A stretch of 64,000 nt of DNA, from NCBI RefSeq assembly GCF_025376885.1, contig NZ_JAHUBR010000005.1, positions 62,001 to 126,000 on the forward strand, written 5' to 3'. The position numbers were made by a program, and so were the translations under genes. This stretch comes from Pseudoruegeria sp. SHC-113 (GTDB taxonomy: Bacteria; Pseudomonadota; Alphaproteobacteria; Rhodobacterales; Rhodobacteraceae). The first letter of the stretch is position 1. Each line of letters begins with the position of its first letter. The notes under the pieces were generated by a model. The model had not been told where the DNA came from. It did not search any database and saw only the letters and a list, made by a program, of their open reading frames with translations. Below are positions 37,158 through 45,233 of this stretch, one piece after another.

Positions 37158-38113
37158 GACAGGGCCTCCACGGGGCGCAGGCAGGCGCGTTTGGTGATCT
37201 CGCCGGTGAGCGCGGGCAGGGTGCTTTGGCACTCGGCCACTGCGTCCGCGCAACGGGCGGCGAAGGGGCAATGGGTGAGCGGGCGCAGCTGGTTGGGCGG
37301 ACTGCCCGGGATGGCGCTCAGCTCTGCGTCGTCGTTGATGTTGGGCACGGCGCGCAGAAGGCCGCGCGTGTAGGGGTGGCTTGGCGCGGCAAACAGCGCC
37401 TTGGTGGGCGCGGTTTCCATCATCCGCCCACCATAAAGCACCATGGCGCGATCGCAGAAGCCCGCCACCACGCCCAGATCGTGGGTGATCAGCAGCACGG
37501 CGGTGTTCAGCTCGCTCTGGACCTCGTCCAGCAGGCGCATGATCTGGGCCTGCACCGTGACGTCGAGCGCGGTTGTCGGCTCGTCGGCAAGGATCAGGCT
37601 CGGCTTGCAGATCAGCGCCATGGCGATGACGATGCGCTGGCGCATCCCGCCGGAGAACTCGTGGGGGTAGGCGTCGATCCGGTTCCTGGCGTCCGGGATC
37701 TGCACCGCCTCCATCGCCTCGATGGCGCGTTTGCGGGCGGCGGCGCGGCCCAGCCCCTCGTGCAGCTCGACGATTTCCGTCAGCTGGCGGCCAACCCGCA
37801 TATAGGGGTTCAGCGCGCTCATCGGATCCTGAAAGATCATGGCGATCTTCTTGGCGCGGATCTTGTTGAGCGCGGGCTGCGAGAGGGCCAGCAGGTTCTG
37901 GCCTTCAAACTGCGCTTCGCCCTCCACTTGGGCGTTCTTGGCCAGCAGCCCCATGATCGACAGCGCGATCTGGCTTTTGCCGGAGCCACTTTCCCCCACC
38001 AGCGCGACCTTCTCGCCGGGGGCGATGTCGAAGCTCACGTCGTTGACGGCATGCACATGGCCATCGCCGGTGGCAAAGCGGATGGCAAGATTGCGAACAG
38101 ACAGCAGGCTCAT
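37154..38113 (-). CDS. oppD: Oligopeptide/dipeptide ABC transporter ATPase, OppD/DppD type
   Basis: 319 residues. Walker A GESGSGKSQ (final T replaced by Q, common in OppD), MIFQDPMSALNPYM, signature FSGGMRQRIVIAMALI and LILADEPTTALD. The C-terminal HCPFAARCADAVAEC is the oligo_HPY cysteine region. It overlaps both neighbours by four bases and pairs with OppF as the motor. Confidence 0.95.
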   Translation of the reverse strand: MSLLSVRNLAIRFATGDGHVHAVNDVSFDIAPGEKVALVGESGSGKSQIALSIMGLLAKNAQVEGEAQFEGQNLLALSQPALNKIRAKKIAMIFQDPMSALNPYMRVGRQLTEIVELHEGLGRAAARKRAIEAMEAVQIPDARNRIDAYPHEFSGGMRQRIVIAMALICKPSLILADEPTTALDVTVQAQIMRLLDEVQSELNTAVLLITHDLGVVAGFCDRAMVLYGGRMMETAPTKALFAAPSHPYTRGLLRAVPNINDDAELSAIPGSPPNQLRPLTHCPFAARCADAVAECQSTLPALTGEITKRACLRPVEALS

Positions 38114-39045
38114 AGGCGATCCTTCGGGTCGAGGGCGTCACGGAGGCCGTCGCCGATGTAGTAGAGGGAGACCTGGGCGATCACAAAGAAGGCCGCCGGG
38201 AAGGCCAGCTGCCAGAGCGTGCCGAAGGTCATGGTGGAAGCGCCCTCGGAAATCAGCGCGCCCCAGCTCGTGTTGGGCTCCTGGATGCCGACGCCAAGGA
38301 AGGAGACGAGGCTCTCCATCATGATCACTTCCGGCACCACCATGGAGGTGTAGATCACCACCACCCAGAGGATGTTGGGGGCGATATGGCGGAAGATGAT
38401 GGCGACGTCCGACAGGCCCAGCATGCGGGCGGCGTCCACGAATTCGCGGTTTCTCAGCATCATCACCTGACCGCGCACGATCAGAAGGCCAGCCGTCCAG
38501 TTCACGAGGATGATCACGAGGATCATCTGCCCGAGCGAGCGGCCGAAGAAGGCCTGCCAGACAACGAAGAAGATGATGTAGGGCACGGAAAGCCAGATCG
38601 TGTAGGCCCCCATCACGATGCTGTCGAAACGGCCCCCGAAGTAGCCGGCGAAAGCGCCGATTGTGGAGCCGATCAGCACCGAGGCGATGCCGGCAACGAA
38701 GCCGACTAGCAGCGAGGTGCGGCTGCCCTGCACGACGCGTGCGTACATGTCGCGGCCCAGTTCATCGACGCCGAAGTAGTGGCCATTGGCGATGGAGGGG
38801 CCGCCTTCCTCCTTGATCTGGCCAAGGAGGTTCCAGTCGATTTCCTCGTAGTTCCACTGGGCGATCACATTGCCGAAGATGGCAAAGAGCACCAGCAGGA
38901 AGAGCATAAAGATCGAGACCAGTGCCATGCGGTTCTTGAAGAAGCGGGCGCGGGCGTCGGCCCAGAAGGAGCGCGAGGAGAGCATCTCCTCGGCGACATC
39001 CTGAGCGAAGTCCTGCGATTGCAGGCGGGCTTTGGCGGAGGTCAC
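38110..39045 (-). CDS. oppC: Oligopeptide ABC transporter permease, OppC type
   Basis: 311 residues from GTG 39045, chosen because it forms a four-base GTGA overlap with the oppB stop and has GAGGGA upstream; the open frame continues to 39123 inside oppB. Six predicted membrane segments, the OppC-type FGVDELGRDMYARVVQG stretch, and the EAA loop FVDAARMLGLSDVAIIFRHI. Confidence 0.93.
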   Translation of the reverse strand: MTSAKARLQSQDFAQDVAEEMLSSRSFWADARARFFKNRMALVSIFMLFLLVLFAIFGNVIAQWNYEEIDWNLLGQIKEEGGPSIANGHYFGVDELGRDMYARVVQGSRTSLLVGFVAGIASVLIGSTIGAFAGYFGGRFDSIVMGAYTIWLSVPYIIFFVVWQAFFGRSLGQMILVIILVNWTAGLLIVRGQVMMLRNREFVDAARMLGLSDVAIIFRHIAPNILWVVVIYTSMVVPEVIMMESLVSFLGVGIQEPNTSWGALISEGASTMTFGTLWQLAFPAAFFVIAQVSLYYIGDGLRDALDPKDRL

Positions 39046-39971
39046 AGGGAGTCCCTCACTTTCGGGTCGATCCAGGCGTAGAGCAGATCGAGCACAAGGT
39101 TGATCGAGAAGGTCAGCACGCAATAAATGATCGCAAGGCCGAGCAGCACGGAGTAGTCGCGGCTGTAGGCACCGTCGATGAAATCCTGCCCGATGCCGCC
39201 GGTGGAGAAGAAAACGTCGATGAACACGGAGCCCGTGATCATGTAGACGAAGACCGGCCCCATGTAGGTGAGCGTCGGCAGCAGCGCCGGTTTCAGCGCA
39301 TGGCGGATCAGGATGGTGCGTTCGGGCAGGCCCTTGGCGCGGGCGGTGCGGATGAAGGGCGCGTTCAGCACTTCAAGCAGCGAGCCGCGCGTCAGGCGGG
39401 CGACGCCAGCCATGTAGGAGGTGCCAAGCGCGATGGCGGGCATCACGATGTATTGCCACTGGCCGCCGTTCCAGCCGCCGCCGGGCAGCAGGCCCCAGCT
39501 CAGCGTGAACAGCAGCACCATTAAGGGCGCGAGCACGAAGTTCGGGAAGATCTGGGAGAAGATCGCAAGACCCGTCATCAGGTAATCCCAGAAGCCGTTG
39601 TGGCGCAGCGCGGCGATGATCCCCAACGGGATGCCCAGCATCAGCACGAAGACAGCCGACCAGAAGCCATAGGTCAGCGTCACCGGGAAGCCCTGTGCGA
39701 TGATGTCGTTCACCGAGCGGTCCTTCTGGGAGAAGGAGGGGCCGAAATCAAAGCAGCAGACGATATTCTTGATGTAGGTGAAAAGCTGGACGTGCAGCGG
39801 CTCGTCGAGCCCGTAGCGCTTGAGCACGTTTTCCATCACCGCCGGGGGCAATGGCTTTTCCGAGGTGAAGGGGCCACCGGGGGCCAGCCGCATCAGGTAG
39901 AAGGCGAAGACAATCAGGATGAGGATTGTCGGCACCGCTGTGAGCAGGCGGCGGACGCTGTAATTGAACAT
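39042..39971 (-). CDS. oppB: Oligopeptide ABC transporter permease, OppB type
   Basis: 309 residues, six predicted membrane segments, typical start RRLLTAVPTILILIVFAFYL and EAA loop RTARAKGLPERTILIRHALK. Separated from oppA by an 87-bp gap containing a perfect 10-bp stem-loop. Confidence 0.94.
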   Translation of the reverse strand: MFNYSVRRLLTAVPTILILIVFAFYLMRLAPGGPFTSEKPLPPAVMENVLKRYGLDEPLHVQLFTYIKNIVCCFDFGPSFSQKDRSVNDIIAQGFPVTLTYGFWSAVFVLMLGIPLGIIAALRHNGFWDYLMTGLAIFSQIFPNFVLAPLMVLLFTLSWGLLPGGGWNGGQWQYIVMPAIALGTSYMAGVARLTRGSLLEVLNAPFIRTARAKGLPERTILIRHALKPALLPTLTYMGPVFVYMITGSVFIDVFFSTGGIGQDFIDGAYSRDYSVLLGLAIIYCVLTFSINLVLDLLYAWIDPKVRDSL

Positions 39972-39989
39972 GCGATCTCCGAACGAAAG

Positions 39990-40013
39990 ACCCGCCGCCT
40001 TCTGGCGGCGGGT
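39990..40013 (-). other. Intercistronic stem-loop after oppA
   Basis: A perfect 10-bp stem (39990-39999 with 40004-40013) closes a four-base loop, AGAA on the coding strand. CTTTCGTT follows in the transcript direction, so some termination is possible. Confidence 0.7.
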
Positions 40014-40058
40014 GCGGGGCGCTCCGGGTCGGGCGCGCCCCTGATTTGCGGGACGTGG

Positions 40059-41675
40059 TTACTCGGAGACCTTGTAGAGGTTCTTGGAGTACCAGTTCTG
40101 CTCGACGTTGTTCACCGGCCAGCCCTGAATGCTGTCGGCCAGCATCATGTTGGTGGAGTAGTGATAGACCGGCACCACCGGCATTTCGTCGGCGAGGATC
40201 TGCTCCACCTCGGTGTAGAGCGGCTGCGCGTCGGCGGAAGATTTCGCTTCCGTCATCAGCTCGTCCACACGGGCGTTGGAGTATTTGCCGTCGTTGTAGC
40301 CGGAGGGGCTCGTCAGCAGGTCAAGGAAGGTCGAGGCTTCGTTGTAGTCGCCACACCAAGCGCCACGGGCCATGTCGAAGTTCTGGTTGCCGCGGGTTTC
40401 GAGGAAGACCTTCCATTCCTGGTTGGACAGCTCGACCTCGACGCCCAGTTTCTGCTTCCACATCTGGGTTGCCACGATGGCAACCTGCTTGTGGGCTTCG
40501 CTGGTGTTGTAGAGGTAGGTGAAGGCGAGCTTCTCGCCGTCCGGGCCGTAGCCGGCTTCGGCCAGCAGTTCCTTGGCCTTCGCGTCGCGGTCGGCCTGGC
40601 TCATGCCGGCGTACTCCACGCTGGGCACTTCAAAGCCCGCGGTGGCGGCCGGGGTGAAGGTGTAGGCCGGGAACTGGCCACCCTGCAGCACGCGCTCCAC
40701 GATCACGTCGCGGTCGATGGCATAGGCCAGAGCCTGACGGACACGGGCGTCCTTGAAGGCTTCCGGGCCGCTGACGGTGTTGAAGGTGAAGTAGTAGTTG
40801 CACAGGCGCGGCAGCGCGTAGGCTTCTTCCGCGAACTCTTCCTTAAGGGCCGGGTACTGGCCTGCCGGGATCTCGGTTTTCTCGACTTCACCAGCGCGCC
40901 AGCGGGTCAGGGCCTGCGCATCGTCGCCGATCACAAGCGTCACGACCTTGTCCAGAACGGTGTTGTCGTTGTCCCAGTACATGGTGTTGCGCTCACGGGC
41001 GGAGCGCTCTTTCAGCACGTGCTCGGTCAGCACGAAAGCACCGTTGGACACGATGTTGCCCGGGCGCGTCCATTCCTTGCCGTGGGCATCGATCGCCCAT
41101 TTCGGGGCCGGGAATGTGGTGGCGTGGGTCACCATCTTGTCGAAATAGGGCAGCGGCTGGCTGAGCTTCACGACGAGCGTCGTGTCATCCGGCGCGGAGA
41201 CGCCCAGATCGGTGATCGGCTTCTCGCCCGCGATGATGGCGGAGGCGTTCTCGATCGACATCAGCTCCATGAACCACGCGTAGGGGGAGGCCAGCTCCGG
41301 ATCTACGGCGCGCTGCCAGGCGTAGACGAAATCGCCAGCGGTCACCGGGTTGCCGTCGCTCCACTTGGCGTTGTCGCGCAGCGTGAAGGTGTAGGTCATG
41401 TTGTCGGCGCTGACTTCGTGGCTCAGCGCGACGCCCGGAACGTTGTTGCCGTCGGCGTCCTGGTTGTAGAGGCCTTCGAACAGATCGCGGACCACTTCGG
41501 AGCCGTTCACATCCTCAACGACCTGCGGGTCGAAGGAGGAGAACTCGTCCAGCACCCGGTAGGTGAAGGTCTGATCTGCGGCGAGATTGGTGCCCTCGGG
41601 GACGTCTGCGGCGAAGGCAGCGGTGCTGAGAGCGGTGGAAAGCATAAGCGCGGAAAGCGCGAACGAACGCGACAT
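40059..41675 (-). CDS. oppA: Oligopeptide ABC transporter substrate-binding protein, OppA type
   Basis: 538 residues from ATG 41675 (AGGGAG upstream), with signal peptide MSRSFALSALMLSTALSTAA cut near FA-AD. Family 5 solute-binding features: VLDEFSSFDPQVVEDVNGSE, then DFVYAWQRAVDPELASPYAW, and VRQALAYAIDRDVIVERVL, as in E. coli OppA/MppA. It delivers peptides to OppBCDF. An inverted repeat lies about 150 bp upstream. Confidence 0.94.
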   Translation of the reverse strand: MSRSFALSALMLSTALSTAAFAADVPEGTNLAADQTFTYRVLDEFSSFDPQVVEDVNGSEVVRDLFEGLYNQDADGNNVPGVALSHEVSADNMTYTFTLRDNAKWSDGNPVTAGDFVYAWQRAVDPELASPYAWFMELMSIENASAIIAGEKPITDLGVSAPDDTTLVVKLSQPLPYFDKMVTHATTFPAPKWAIDAHGKEWTRPGNIVSNGAFVLTEHVLKERSARERNTMYWDNDNTVLDKVVTLVIGDDAQALTRWRAGEVEKTEIPAGQYPALKEEFAEEAYALPRLCNYYFTFNTVSGPEAFKDARVRQALAYAIDRDVIVERVLQGGQFPAYTFTPAATAGFEVPSVEYAGMSQADRDAKAKELLAEAGYGPDGEKLAFTYLYNTSEAHKQVAIVATQMWKQKLGVEVELSNQEWKVFLETRGNQNFDMARGAWCGDYNEASTFLDLLTSPSGYNDGKYSNARVDELMTEAKSSADAQPLYTEVEQILADEMPVVPVYHYSTNMMLADSIQGWPVNNVEQNWYSKNLYKVSE

Positions 41676-42005
41676 TGTCTGTCTCCCTGTGTGTTCGGAT
41701 GCTTCAGTTGAGATGAAAACTTGGGCGGTTTTCAAGATACAACTTACGCGAATGGGCGGCTCCGCGCCGATCCAGACCCGACGTCAGCATTTATTTTTTG
41801 CGCGAAAAAACCAAACTGGCAACTTTGGCTGCCAAAACGGAAGCGGCTGCGGCGCGGCCTGTGCAAACTGGGCAGTGTGGCTGAGCTTTGGCGGGGGTGC
41901 GGGAATCAGCGCGCAGGGCGACAGCGCCTTGCCAATCTGGCCCGAAGCCCACAGGTATGACAGGGCAGCGCCCCGGCAAGGGGCGCAACATTGGGCGGAG
42001 GCGAC
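41676..42005. promoter_or_regulatory. 330-bp divergent gap between oppA and a membrane-protein gene
   Basis: No gene is seen. Features: T6-GCGCG-A6 (41794-41810) and the inverted repeat TGGCA-N8-TGCCA (41817-41834). GGAGG precedes ATG 42006 by five bases. A sigma-54 promoter was considered on both strands, but the GG-GC spacing is off by one. Confidence 0.5.
41817..41834. promoter_or_regulatory. Inverted repeat TGGCA-N8-TGCCA, possible operator
   Basis: Arms at 41817-41821 and 41830-41834, with a nested odd palindrome TTTGGC-T-GCCAAA (41824-41836). It could regulate oppABCDF or the divergent gene; the binding protein is unknown. Confidence 0.4.
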
Positions 42006-43301
42006 ATGAGCGAGACGAAGAGCGGCCTGACGGCGGAAGAGGCCAAGGGCCTGCGCACCGCCAAGGAACTGGAAGGCCATCTGCGCTGGCTCGACTCCTT
42101 CACCTCGGCCGCCCTTGGCGTGCTGGCCGTGGCCTCGGGCATCTACACCTACCTCGGCGTTTCCTCCCTGCTGGAAGACAACGGCGCGATCACTTTCATC
42201 GCCGCCGTGGCCTATTCCATCGCCGTATCGGTGGGGATCTTTGTGTTCTGGAGCTACATGTTGCGGCTCCTGCCGGCGATGCGCACCGCGGGGGGGTTCA
42301 TCGGCCTCACCGTAGCCACGGTGGTCGGCTCGCTGGCGATCATTGCCATGTCGAGCTGGCTGAACGCCGCCGCGCTGGCGGGCTCGGCGGCGGTGGAGCA
42401 GCATCTGGAGAACACCGTGCGCGATTACCAGCAATCGCTGGAACAGGCCCATGACATTGCCCTTGGCGGGCAGGCCTTGGGGCGCGAGGTTGAGCGCGCG
42501 CGCCAGAGCTTTGAGGAATTGGCCGCACTGGAGCAATCGGGCGATCTCTCCGGCACGGCGGGGCGCGGGGCCGTCTTCCGCGTGCTTACCCAGAAAAGCG
42601 AGGAACTGCGCAACCTCGAAGAGCAGATCGCCGCGCAGCAGCCGCTGATCGAAGAGGCCTTTGAACGCGGCAATGCAATTCTGGCCCGGATGCGCGAGCT
42701 GACCGTCGCTCCCGGCCCGGTGGACCTCCGCTCGGTGCAGTTCTCGGAGGAAAGCGTGAAGCTCGCGGGCGTCATCTCGCAGCTGAACCAATATAGCGTG
42801 GCCCCGCTGGTGGCCCGCGCGGCGGAGGATCTGCCGGCCTCGGTGGTGCTGCCGGAGCTGGACGGGCGCTCCACCTCGGTGCGCGATGCGCAATCGGCCA
42901 CCATCACATCGGTGCTGAACGCGCTGGATCAGCGCAGCCGCACCCTGCGTACGGCGGCTGAAGAGGTGCTGGCGATGGAGCCGCCGATCCAAACGGCCTA
43001 CAACCCGATCTCCCGCGCCGATGCGGTGGTGCGCTATGCTGGTAACTTCGCGCCCAGCTGGGCCGGGGCCATCGCGATAGACCTTCTGCCGGCCGTGCTC
43101 GTGTTTGTGCTTGCGATCACGCAGGCCGCGATCCGCTCGGGCCGCGACGGCATGAGCATTGAGGAAACCCTCACGCTGGCGGATCTGAAGGCGGCGATGA
43201 ACGCCATGAAGGATGTGGAGATCACCATGGGCGCCGCCGATGCCGCCCTGCAGGAACGCGCGAGCGCGAAACCCGAGCCCGACAAGGGCGGCGCGGGCTG
43301 A
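42006..43301 (+). CDS. Unrecognised four-span membrane protein with a long coiled-coil periplasmic or cytoplasmic region
   Basis: 431 residues from ATG 42006 (GGAGG upstream). Predicted membrane segments at about 33-52, 62-85 and 97-120; a helical, coiled-coil-like region from 125 to 365 (LENTVRDYQQSLEQAHDIAL, then SEELRNLEEQIAAQQPLIEE); a fourth membrane segment near 372-392; a short charged tail. No known domain recognised. Its stop codon shares a base with the ATG of the ClpP-fold protease gene, so the two are probably made together and may act as a complex. Topology is inferred from hydrophobicity only. Confidence 0.82.
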   Translation: MSETKSGLTAEEAKGLRTAKELEGHLRWLDSFTSAALGVLAVASGIYTYLGVSSLLEDNGAITFIAAVAYSIAVSVGIFVFWSYMLRLLPAMRTAGGFIGLTVATVVGSLAIIAMSSWLNAAALAGSAAVEQHLENTVRDYQQSLEQAHDIALGGQALGREVERARQSFEELAALEQSGDLSGTAGRGAVFRVLTQKSEELRNLEEQIAAQQPLIEEAFERGNAILARMRELTVAPGPVDLRSVQFSEESVKLAGVISQLNQYSVAPLVARAAEDLPASVVLPELDGRSTSVRDAQSATITSVLNALDQRSRTLRTAAEEVLAMEPPIQTAYNPISRADAVVRYAGNFAPSWAGAIAIDLLPAVLVFVLAITQAAIRSGRDGMSIEETLTLADLKAAMNAMKDVEITMGAADAALQERASAKPEPDKGGAG

Positions 43302-44068
43302 TGGCTCTGGACGTTGCCCGGGGCCTGCGCCTGATCCTCGTGGCGCAGCTGGCGATGGCCGGTGTTCTGGTGGCCGCCGATGGGCTGGGGGCCTTGTCGG
43401 GCCTGTTCACGCCGTCCGCGCCCTTGCCCACCGGCCCTGTCTCCCCCGGCGATCAGACGCGCGAATACCGCCCCGACCGCACCCTGCCCACGCTGCGCCG
43501 CCCCGATGCGCCGCCGGGGCTGGAGCTGCCGCAGACCTTCTCTGACCGGCTGGAATTCGAGGAGCGGGAGATCGAAGGGCTTGGCAATGTCCTGCTGCTG
43601 TCGGGCACCATCGGCGAAGGCGACGCCGCGCGCTTCGCCGCCCATCTGGCCGAACGCGCCACACCGCCCGCCCGCATTGCCCTGCACAGCCCCGGCGGGA
43701 TCGTGATGGAAGCTCTTGAGATCGGCCGCCGGATACGTGCGGACGGGCTCGATACGGTGGTGCCCTCCGGGGCCTATTGCCTGTCGAGCTGCCCCTATAT
43801 CCTTGCCGCCGGGCCGGACCGCGCCGTGGGGCAGGGGGGCGTTGTGGGGGTGCATCAGCACTACTACGAGCAGCCGAAGTTTCTACCAGTTGTGATGGCG
43901 GTGGAGGGCATCCAGTTCGGGCAAGGGGAAACGCTGGAGTACCTGCTTGAGATGGGGATCGCGCCTGCTCTCATGGTGTTCTCGCTCAAAACCCCGCCCG
44001 AGCAGATCTATGCGCTAGTCGAGGAAGAGCTACTCGACACAAGGCTGGCGACAGAAATCCTACCTTAG
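43301..44068 (+). CDS. Membrane-anchored ClpP/crotonase-fold serine protease-like protein (COG3904-like)
   Basis: 255 residues. One N-terminal membrane anchor (about 9-28), a Pro-rich linker, then a ClpP-type fold: VLLLSGTIGEGDAARFAAHL, IALHSPGGIVMEALEIGRRI, the probable nucleophile Ser162 in GAYCLSSCPYILAAG (the C-x-S-x-C form of COG3904 proteins) and a His in VVGVHQHYYE (H185). This predicts a periplasm-facing protease or peptidase. It directly follows the coiled-coil membrane protein, a likely substrate, scaffold or partner. Confidence 0.8.
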   Translation: MALDVARGLRLILVAQLAMAGVLVAADGLGALSGLFTPSAPLPTGPVSPGDQTREYRPDRTLPTLRRPDAPPGLELPQTFSDRLEFEEREIEGLGNVLLLSGTIGEGDAARFAAHLAERATPPARIALHSPGGIVMEALEIGRRIRADGLDTVVPSGAYCLSSCPYILAAGPDRAVGQGGVVGVHQHYYEQPKFLPVVMAVEGIQFGQGETLEYLLEMGIAPALMVFSLKTPPEQIYALVEEELLDTRLATEILP

Positions 44069-44074
44069 CGCGGC

Positions 44075-45115
44075 TCAGCCCCCCGGTACCCGCGCCTCCT
44101 GCGCGCGCAGCGAGGCCACGAGGGCGGCGAGGATGATCGCCACGCTGACCGTGCCAAGCGCCAGTTCCGGCAGGTGCACGGCGGATTTCAGCAGAAGCCC
44201 CGCCGAGAGCAGGAAGACCGAAAGAAACGCGCCGTTCTCAAGGTAGATGAAGCGCGAAAGGGTGCGGAACTCCACGAGGATGATCGTGAAGGCGCGCACA
44301 TACATCGCGCCGATGCCAAGGCCGATGGCGATGAGGAAGAGGTTGGTCGTCAGGGCGAAGGCCCCGATCACCCCGTCGAAAGAAAAGCTGGCGTCGATCA
44401 TTTCGAGGTAGAGGAAGCCGCCCAGCCCGGCGCGGGCGCTGTCGCTGACGGCGGGCCTGTCGAGCACCTGTGCGAGGGCCTCCAGCGCGAGGAAGGCCGC
44501 CACGCCCGCCCCGGCAGCGAGCAGGAACTCCAACTGACGGCCCGCAGGCTGCAGGGTGGCAAAGCCCGCCGCGACGGCGAGCGCCACCAGCGGCGGCGTG
44601 ATGTGGCCGCGCCCAAGCCGCCGCAGCAGCACCTCGACACCGGGCAGCCACGCGCCCTGCGCCGATTGCTGTCCGAAAAACGAGAGCGCCACCAGCATCA
44701 GGAACACCCCGCCGAAGGCGGCAATCGAGGGATGCGCGGCGGTGATGATCTCGGCGTAGCGGGCGGGATCGTTCACCGCCACATCCACCGCCGCCCAGGG
44801 CGCGATCCGCGCGGCGACGCAGACGATCGCCAGCGGAAAGACGATCCGCATCCCGAAGACGGCGATCAGGATGCCCCATGTCAGGAAGCGCCGCCGCCAG
44901 AGCGCGCTCATATTGTCCAGCCGGTTGGCGTTGACCACGGCGTTGTCGAAGGAGAGCGCGATTTCCAGCCCGGCAAGGATCAGCGCGGTGGCCACGAAGC
45001 CCACGGCTTCCGCGCCGCCCGCCGTCATGCGCTGGCTCAGGGCCGCGGCGGCGGCGAGGCCGAGGAAGGTCACCAGAATCGGGGCGCGCAGGTGGCTGCT
45101 GGGGGTGGGCGGCAT
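44075..45115 (-). CDS. DUF475 / TerC-superfamily integral membrane protein
   Basis: 346 residues from ATG 45115; the longer open frame upstream overlaps the divergent regulator. Around 9 predicted membrane segments. The family motifs LEIALSFDNAVVNANRL and EMIDASFSFDGVIGAFAL, with paired acidic residues in the membrane, are those of DUF475 and TerC proteins, linked to metal-ion export and tellurite resistance. It converges with the protease gene (7-bp gap) and diverges from the IclR-type gene. Substrate unknown; manganese or calcium would fit the TerC family. Confidence 0.88.
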   Translation of the reverse strand: MPPTPSSHLRAPILVTFLGLAAAAALSQRMTAGGAEAVGFVATALILAGLEIALSFDNAVVNANRLDNMSALWRRRFLTWGILIAVFGMRIVFPLAIVCVAARIAPWAAVDVAVNDPARYAEIITAAHPSIAAFGGVFLMLVALSFFGQQSAQGAWLPGVEVLLRRLGRGHITPPLVALAVAAGFATLQPAGRQLEFLLAAGAGVAAFLALEALAQVLDRPAVSDSARAGLGGFLYLEMIDASFSFDGVIGAFALTTNLFLIAIGLGIGAMYVRAFTIILVEFRTLSRFIYLENGAFLSVFLLSAGLLLKSAVHLPELALGTVSVAIILAALVASLRAQEARVPGG

Positions 45116-45233
45116 GGGGTTTGGTCTCCTTGGAGCGGGGCAGGGCTGGCCAAGGGGATAGCCAAAGCCACGCCGCTCTTTCCCGGCGCGCGGGTTCGTG
45201 TTCCACTGAGCGAAACAGAGGCGGGAGGAGCCG

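Noticed and set aside
41794-41810. T6-GCGCG-A6 as an intrinsic terminator
   Set aside because: An A/T-only stem would be too weak, and it lies between two divergent genes where no transcript needs ending.
41816-41837. Sigma-54 promoter upstream of oppA
   Set aside because: TGG and TGC blocks are present, but the GG-to-GC spacing is 11 rather than 10 on both strands.
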